Position numbers and translations under genes: made by a program. Positions 8,501-12,341 of a stretch of DNA of 12,341 bases are shown piece by piece. Each line of letters begins with the position of its first letter. Position 1 is the first letter of the stretch. Below the pieces are notes generated by a model that worked only from the letters and a program-made list of their open reading frames with translations, was not told the DNA's origin and made no database searches. This stretch comes from CAYRGG01 sp964423745 (GTDB taxonomy: Bacteria > Pseudomonadota > Gammaproteobacteria > Competibacterales > Competibacteraceae), in the NCBI GenBank assembly GCA_964423745.1, contig CAYRGG010000092.1, forward strand, positions 1 to 12,341, written 5' to 3'.

Positions 8501-10007
8501 GGGTATCGTCACCCATGGAGCCCACGGCTTCTTGGCCGGCTTCCGCTAAAATCCGTAACACCTGGTCGCGTTCCTCAAAGGTCACCTGAAACAGCTTCTC
8601 GTAGGTGGCCAGGGTAGCGGATGCCATGGGTTGGCTGGTGAGCACGTCATGCTCAAAACCACTGGCCTTTTTGATCAGTGAACGTAATCGATAGGTGTGT
8701 TCACTCAGCCAGCGCCGATAAGGATGACGGCTCTTAAGATCGTTATCGATATCGCCAGGAGACAGTAATTGACCGGTTTCTGTATCCACCGCCAGCATTT
8801 CACCGGGTTTTAAGCGGCCTTTACTGACCACATCTTGAGGGCTGTAATCGTAAACGCCAATTTCCGAGGCGATGGTGATATGCCGATCTCGGGTGATGAC
8901 ATAGCGGGCTGGACGCAGCCCATTACGGTCCAGCACACAGGCTGCATAACGGCCATCGGTGAGGACAATGCCAGCGGGTCCATCCCAGGACTCCAAGTGC
9001 ATGGAGTTATACTCATAAAAGGCGCGTAGGTCCGGGTCCATATTTTCCACATTTTGCCAAGCCGGTGGGATCAGCAGACGCATGGCCCGGAACACATCGA
9101 TACCGCCCATCAGTAACACTTCCAACATATTGTCGAGGCTACTGGAATCGGAGCCGACGGTGTTTACCAGGGGTCGCATGTCGTCCATTTTAGGAATCAA
9201 CGGTGTAGCAAAGGTATGGCTACGGGCGCGGGTCCAGTTACGATTGCCCTGGATGGTATTGATTTCGCCATTGTGGGCTAAATAACGAAACGGTTGGGCA
9301 AGCCACCACTGGGGCAGGGTGTTGGTGGAGAAACGTTGATGAAACACACAAACCGAGGTCTCTAATGTCTCGTCATCCAGATCTGGATAAAACACCGGCA
9401 AATTAGCCGGCATCACCAAACCCTTGTAGGAAATAACCCGGGCTGACAAACTCGGCACGTAAAAAACCGCATCATTGGCCTGCACGCGTTTTTCGCTCCG
9501 CCGTCGGGCGATGCACAGATGACGCTCCAGGGTTGCCTCATCCATAGCCGCGGGTGCGTTGACAAATACTTGTTCTATACGGGGTAAGCTGGCTCGGGAT
9601 TCATCCCCACAGGCGTCGGGATTCACCGGCACGGTCCGCCAGCCCGCCGTCTGCAAACCTGCCTGTTCCAGTTCTGCAGCCATCACGGCACGGGCCGTTT
9701 GGGCAAGGGCCGAATCCGGGTTGAGAAACACCATACCCACGCCATAAGTTTCAGCCAGGGGTATGTCGGCATCATTAGCGACACGGCGTAGAAAAGCGTC
9801 GGGCTTTTTCATCAGCAGACCACAGCCATCGCCGGATTTGCCATCAGCAGCCACAGCGCCCCGATGGGTCAAACGAGCTAACGCATTAATAGAGGTCTTT
9901 AATAACCCATGACTGGCCTGATTATCCATGTGGGCCATGAGCCCAAAACCGCAATTATCTTTTTCGAATTCGGGCCGGTAAAGACCTTGTAACTGTGTCA
10001 TATGCAT
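5523..10007 (-). CDS. gltB: Glutamate synthase [NADPH] large subunit GltB
   Basis: GltB carries out the amidotransferase and synthase halves of glutamate synthase: it releases ammonia from glutamine, channels it, and adds it to 2-oxoglutarate on FMN. The product is about 1494 residues, full length. Order of domains: class II glutaminase with the nucleophile Cys19 in DNCGFGL, preceded by a short propeptide that is normally cleaved; central domain; FMN-binding synthase domain with SLGALSPEAHESLA and the 3Fe-4S cysteines 1115, 1121, 1126 (C-x5-C-x4-C); and the C-terminal Gly-rich beta-helix (GATGGKLLAAGGAGERF, GAGMTGG). ATGs at 10007 and 10001 are both possible. A TTG at 10022 is in frame but has no family support. 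The promoter found at 10166-10194 gives a leader of roughly 150 bases. Confidence 0.95.
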   Translation of the reverse strand: MHMTQLQGLYRPEFEKDNCGFGLMAHMDNQASHGLLKTSINALARLTHRGAVAADGKSGDGCGLLMKKPDAFLRRVANDADIPLAETYGVGMVFLNPDSALAQTARAVMAAELEQAGLQTAGWRTVPVNPDACGDESRASLPRIEQVFVNAPAAMDEATLERHLCIARRRSEKRVQANDAVFYVPSLSARVISYKGLVMPANLPVFYPDLDDETLETSVCVFHQRFSTNTLPQWWLAQPFRYLAHNGEINTIQGNRNWTRARSHTFATPLIPKMDDMRPLVNTVGSDSSSLDNMLEVLLMGGIDVFRAMRLLIPPAWQNVENMDPDLRAFYEYNSMHLESWDGPAGIVLTDGRYAACVLDRNGLRPARYVITRDRHITIASEIGVYDYSPQDVVSKGRLKPGEMLAVDTETGQLLSPGDIDNDLKSRHPYRRWLSEHTYRLRSLIKKASGFEHDVLTSQPMASATLATYEKLFQVTFEERDQVLRILAEAGQEAVGSMGDDTPFAVLSERPRSLYDYFRQQFAQVTNPPIDPLREAIVMSLEVCLGAEANMFEEREEFAPRLVATSPVLTEHRFKALLTFDSVRYPCHHLELNYAPEEGLQRAVQRICDEAVAAARAGKVLLVLSDRHIARDKLPVHALLAVGAVHHRLTDEGLRCDVNLVVETATARDPHHFAVLLGYGATLIYPYLAYESLQGMVRSGEIPEQDTTKLAESYRKAINKGLFKIISKMGISTINSYRGAQLFEIVGLHDEVVELCFKGTTSRIQGSRFADLQNDQNQLARDAWRPRKAIDQGGLLKYIHGGEYHAFNPDVVTTLQEAVRSGEYRDYVKFAKLVNDRPVATLRDLLQLRRTDKTPIPLEDVEPMETILPRFDSAGMSLGALSPEAHESLAMAMNQLGGRSNSGEGGEDPARYGTLRMSKIKQVASGRFGVTPHYLVNAEVLQIKIAQGAKPGEGGQLPGHKVDGLIARLRYSRPGVALISPPPHHDIYSIEDLAQLIFDLKQVNPQALVSVKLVAEPGVGTIAAGVAKAYADLITISGYDGGTGASPLTSVKYAGSPWELGLSEAHQILRFNNLRDKVRLQTDGGLKTGLDVVKAAILGAESFGFGTGPMIAMGCKYLRICHLNNCATGVATQNKILRMQHFKGDAEKVMNYFRFVAQEVREIMASLGISRFADLIGRTDLLEILPGSTPKQAQLNLAPLLSDGGLTSDRPQYCIAPSNQSFDRGELAEQMVVDALPAITSQQGGTFSYQVQNVNRSIGARLSGEIARRHGNEGMTDHPIVLRLQGTAGQSFGVWNAGGLHMYLEGDANDYVGKGMAGGKLVIYPSPDSQYDSHEAPIIGNTCLYGATGGKLLAAGGAGERFAVRNSGAYAIVEGVGDHGCEYMTGGVVVVLGETGLNFGAGMTGGFAFVLDEGNVFMDRYNRELIDIHRIVTENMEPQRNYLRSAIEEFVIETGSTRGQTILADFRYYASKFWLVKPKATELESLLDTLRQAA

Positions 10008-10133
10008 TAACCACTCTGCCAATTGATAAAGACCGTCCTAAATTTTAGTTTACGCTGACTCCTGGAAACGCTATAGATTCGAGAAATGCGCAGTTATGAG
10101 TTGCACGGTAAGCAACAGTTCCCAAGAATAATA

Positions 10134-10157
10134 GTTTTTTATTTCCACCTAAAAAAC
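10134..10157 (-). other. A/T inverted repeat in the gltB leader
   Basis: gtttttta (10134-10141) and taaaaaac (10150-10157) are perfect 8-base inverted repeats around an 8-base loop, starting right where transcription from the predicted promoter should begin. A second, smaller stem (gttgc/gcaac, 10100-10104 and 10112-10116) follows. They could be an operator or a leader hairpin. The stem is almost all A-T and so weak as RNA. No known riboswitch is recognised. Confidence 0.35.
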
Positions 10158-10165
10158 GGCAGATC

Positions 10166-10194
10166 AGTATATCCCTCTAAAAGGGTACGATCAA
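10166..10194 (-). promoter_or_regulatory. Sigma70-type promoter of gltBD-hemE
   Basis: On the minus strand TTGATC (10194-10189) is followed after exactly 17 bases by TATACT (10171-10166): 4/6 and 5/6 matches to the -35 and -10 consensus. It points into gltB and lies in the only sizeable gap of the gene row. A GATC lies inside the -35 box (10189-10192) and another just past the -10 box (10162-10165), so Dam methylation could touch it if the host has Dam. Confidence 0.55.
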
Positions 10195-10246
10195 ACCCAA
10201 GTTATTCTATTTTCTCTAAATTTTTAATGGTTATTGGTAGGTTTTT

Positions 10247-11326
10247 TTACGCACGGCAATCGTCCAAGGTTGCCCGCAGTAAATTAGGGTCTACCCCATC
10301 GACGATGGTTCCCTCACCTAGGGTTTTCAGAAGGATAAGCCGCAAACGGCCCTGTTGAACCTTTTTATCCACGGCCATAAACCGTAGCATTGTTTCACTG
10401 TTCAGGTTGTTAGGCAGTTGTACGGGTAGCCGGGCGCGTTGCAGCACTGTTTTGATGCGCTTTACCTGGTCTTGGGTTAACCAGCCCAAGCGAGCAGATA
10501 ATTCAGCGGCGAGACACATACCTGCGGCAACCGCCTCCCCATGTAACCAAACGCCGTAACCGAGTCCTGCCTCGATGGCGTGGCCAAAGGTATGGCCTAA
10601 ATTTAGCAGTGCTCGCACGCCGCTTTCCCGTTCGTCCAGGGCAACGATCTCGGCCTTGTTTTGGCAGGAGCGGGCAATGGCTGAGATAAGTGCGTTGGAC
10701 TCGCGGTTTAGCAAAGCGTCCATAGCGTCTTCTAGCCATACAAAAAATGCGAAGTCGCGAATAAGCCCGTATTTAATCACCTCGGCCATGCCTGCGCTGA
10801 GTTCGCGATCGGGAAGGGTGTTTAGAGTGTTGCTGTCGATCAGGACGCCGCGAGGTTGATGAAAAGCGCCGATCATATTTTTGCCCAACTGATGATTGAC
10901 GCCGGTTTTACCCCCTACTGAAGAGTCCACCTGGGCGAGTAGGGTGGTGGGGATTTGCACAAAAGGTACACCCCGTTGATAACAAGCCGCGGCAAAACCG
11001 GTCATATCACCGATAACGCCCCCGCCTAATCCTATCAAGGTGCAGTCGCGGTTAAAACGATTCCCTAGCAAGGCATCGAATATGCGGTTGAGCACCTGTA
11101 GATTTTTGTACTGTTCTCCATCGGGCAAAATGACGGTCTCGTGCTGAAATGCTGTCAGCATAGCTTGAGTTTTTTCCATGTAAAGGGGCGCCACGGTTTC
11201 ATTGGTGACAATCAGCACTTGTTTACCGGAGATGAATTTTCCCAATAAATCGGATCGATCCAATAGCCCTGTGCCGATATGAATGGGGTAACTGCGCTCG
11301 CCGAGATTGACTGTTAACGTTTGCAT
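10247..11326 (-). CDS. aroB: 3-Dehydroquinate synthase AroB
   Basis: AroB converts DAHP to 3-dehydroquinate, the second step of the shikimate pathway, using NAD+ and a divalent metal in the cytosol. The product is 359 residues (E. coli: 362). NAD-binding parts are visible: DGEQYK (69-74), GGGVIGDMTGF (101-111) and PTTLLAQVDSSVGGKT (126-141). Glu182 (AEVIKYG), His245 (GHTFGH) and His262 (LHGEA) are the metal ligands. The frame is open up to an ATG at 11389 that would overlap aroK by 22 bases, but the family starts at the ATG at 11326 (MQTLTVNLGERSYPI against E. coli MERIVVTLGERSYPI), and I use that. The ribosome binding site is poor. The 41-base gap after aroK suggests a joint aroKB transcript. 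Confidence 0.95.
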   Translation of the reverse strand: MQTLTVNLGERSYPIHIGTGLLDRSDLLGKFISGKQVLIVTNETVAPLYMEKTQAMLTAFQHETVILPDGEQYKNLQVLNRIFDALLGNRFNRDCTLIGLGGGVIGDMTGFAAACYQRGVPFVQIPTTLLAQVDSSVGGKTGVNHQLGKNMIGAFHQPRGVLIDSNTLNTLPDRELSAGMAEVIKYGLIRDFAFFVWLEDAMDALLNRESNALISAIARSCQNKAEIVALDERESGVRALLNLGHTFGHAIEAGLGYGVWLHGEAVAAGMCLAAELSARLGWLTQDQVKRIKTVLQRARLPVQLPNNLNSETMLRFMAVDKKVQQGRLRLILLKTLGEGTIVDGVDPNLLRATLDDCRA

Positions 11327-11367
11327 AAAAAAACTTATGGTAAGTGACGGTTTTGGCCAACGGGTGT

Positions 11368-11889
11368 TCAAGGGCAGGCGTTTAAACATCGCAAGATGTT
11401 ATGCACTACTCGTTTTACATGACAACCATCTGTATTAATAACAAAATCCGCCACTTCTCGATAAAGGGGATCGCGGATAGTCATCAATTTTTTGATTTGT
11501 CCAAGTCGATCATCCGTTTGTAAAAGCGGGCGGTTTTTATCGCGACCCACGCGCCTCAGTTGTTCTTTCACGGAGGCATTGAGATAGATAACCCTACCTA
11601 GCTTTTTAAGATAACAGCGATTATCGAAATCCAGTACAACGCCGCCCCCGGTGGCCAGGACAATATTCTGGCGTTGAGTTAAATCAGCAATCACAGTTTT
11701 CTCCCGAAGGCGAAATCCGGTTTCCTTCTCCAGGTCAAAAATCACCGGAATCGCCACACCGGTGCGCTGCTCGATTTCTTTGTCGCTATCGAGAAACTCT
11801 AATCCCAATACATGAGCGAGGCGACGCCCTACGGTGGATTTGCCAGCCCCCATGGGACCGACCAGAAAAATGTTGCCTAGCCTATCCAT
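11368..11889 (-). CDS. aroK: Shikimate kinase AroK
   Basis: AroK phosphorylates shikimate at the 3-hydroxyl with ATP, the fifth step of the shikimate pathway. The product is 173 residues, normal for the family. The P-loop GPMGAGKST is at 11-19. Asp34 and Asp36 (LDSD) and Arg60 (GFRLRE) bind shikimate and Mg. GGG at 81-83 lines the substrate site, and RDKNRPLL at 116-123 is the lid. The ATG at 11889 fits the E. coli/Pseudomonas N-terminus, but no Shine-Dalgarno sequence is visible, and the start codon lies in a hairpin loop described separately. In Pseudomonas the pilMNOPQ genes precede aroK; here a divergent unknown ORF does. Confidence 0.95.
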   Translation of the reverse strand: MDRLGNIFLVGPMGAGKSTVGRRLAHVLGLEFLDSDKEIEQRTGVAIPVIFDLEKETGFRLREKTVIADLTQRQNIVLATGGGVVLDFDNRCYLKKLGRVIYLNASVKEQLRRVGRDKNRPLLQTDDRLGQIKKLMTIRDPLYREVADFVINTDGCHVKRVVHNILRCLNACP

Positions 11890-11897
11890 GCTAGGCA
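11874..11897 (-). promoter_or_regulatory. Hairpin holding the aroK start codon in its loop
   Basis: tgcctagc (11874-11881) and gctaggca (11890-11897) are perfect 8-base inverted repeats. The 8-base loop between them contains the aroK ATG (11889-11887). In the mRNA this would show the AUG at a hairpin tip with no Shine-Dalgarno in front. It could limit or time initiation; it could also be a protein-binding palindrome in DNA. Confidence 0.4.
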
Positions 11898-11970
11898 GTT
11901 TGCCGCGTTTGAGAAAAAAATCAAAGGGGGTTGAGAAATTAGGGCAGATTGAGGTGAATCAATAAGTAGG

Positions 11971-11990
11971 GTGGGTAACTTATTGCCCAC
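11971..11990. repeat. Short inverted repeat upstream of aroK
   Basis: gtgggtaa (11971-11978) and ttgcccac (11983-11990) pair over 8 bases with one G-T wobble around a 4-base loop. Repeats with a GTGGG...CCCAC core of this kind recur between genes in many proteobacteria, as far as I recall, so it may be a dispersed repeat. It lies between the divergent aroK and the plus-strand ORF. No T-run follows. Confidence 0.4.
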
Positions 11991-12096
11991 GCGGATTTGG
12001 GTAAAAAAAGTTTTAAACACCTTGATTCTAACTCTGGTAATTCATTGTTGGGCGGTGTAAAACCAAAAGACAATGCAGATTAATTGATGAGTCGCT

Positions 12097-12341
12097 ATGA
12101 ACGAAATGAAGCACAAAATTGGGTTTGCTCTCTGTATCGAAAGCATAGATTGTGAGGATCTGAAAAAAGGCAAGGTGTACCAGGTCCTTTCCGATGCGAC
12201 TGCAACGCAGGAAGATTATCTGGGGGTCATCGATGAATCCAGAGATGAATACCTGTATCCAAAATCTTACTTTGTTCTTCTAGATTGTAGCCGTTCACGG
12301 CTTTGGAATGGGAGCTACTTTGGTAGCAGCGAAGGATGGGG
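12097..12341 (+). CDS. Conserved hypothetical small protein, partial at the right edge
   Basis: An ATG at 12097 opens a frame of 81 codons without a stop up to the window edge. GAG about 6 bases upstream is a weak ribosome binding site. The core KKGKVYQVLSDATA, then LGVIDESRDEYLYPKSYFVLL, resembles a family of small proteins of unknown function with the pattern GK-x-YQV-x-PD...L-RVIDESGEDYLYP-x2-YFV, which I recall from cyanobacteria and gammaproteobacteria. Those end soon after the YFV motif, whereas this one continues with a polar, Ser/Gly/Trp-containing stretch. It has no signal peptide or membrane segment. It is transcribed away from aroK. Its function is unknown. Confidence 0.65.
   Translation, partial: MNEMKHKIGFALCIESIDCEDLKKGKVYQVLSDATATQEDYLGVIDESRDEYLYPKSYFVLLDCSRSRLWNGSYFGSSEGW

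Noticed and set aside
10003..10021. Minus-strand string tggcagagtggttaatgca just ahead of gltB looks like the D-arm of a Leu/Ser tRNA.
   Set aside because: No acceptor stem, anticodon arm or T-arm at the right distances; it runs straight into the gltB coding sequence, so it is a chance match.
10086..10358. Plus-strand ORF of 90 codons across the aroB-gltB gap.
   Set aside because: About 110 bases of it are antisense to the aroB end, it has no recognisable domain, and the predicted gltB promoter lies inside it on the other strand.
11327..11389. Upstream start for aroB adding 21 residues and overlapping aroK.
   Set aside because: The extra residues have no counterpart in AroB proteins, whose N-terminus aligns with the ATG at 11326.

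Overview
The window reads as a chromosomal segment of a gammaproteobacterium of intermediate GC. The proteins encoded by aroK, aroB, gltB, gltD and hemE look like those of Escherichia and Pseudomonas, and the order aroK-aroB-(gap)-gltB-gltD-hemE is the one known from Pseudomonas. I cannot name a genus from the sequence.

Right to left along the minus strand: shikimate kinase (aroK) and 3-dehydroquinate synthase (aroB) supply the shikimate pathway. After a 239-base gap with a good sigma70-type promoter come the large and small subunits of NADPH glutamate synthase (gltB, gltD), then uroporphyrinogen decarboxylase (hemE, with a TTG start) and a small Nudix hydrolase of the diadenosine-tetraphosphatase type. 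Gaps from gltB to the Nudix gene are 21 to 48 bases, so these four are probably one transcript. Between the Nudix gene and the left part lies a 416-base gene-free stretch that contains a 143-base palindromic element with terminal inverted repeats, which I read as a MITE.

The left 2.1 kb is different in kind: it is part of a type III secretion gene set, in the order secretin-like gene, sctD, sctE-like gene, which matches yscC-yscD-yscE. The sctD product looks complete (cytoplasmic FHA domain, one membrane span, periplasmic ring domains). The gene in the sctC position encodes only a signal peptide and the N0 and N1 domains of a secretin, followed by a short DUF4124-like tail instead of the pore. 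This is the most unusual object in the window. Downstream of sctD a 28-codon ORF with the features of SctE overlaps a second ORF in another frame, next to an A7 run and a small hairpin. It may be a frameshifted sctE. The window ends there.

At the far right, a divergent plus-strand ORF of unknown function starts at 12097 and runs off the end. The 207 bases between it and aroK hold a short inverted repeat, and the aroK start codon itself sits in the loop of a perfect 8-bp inverted repeat.
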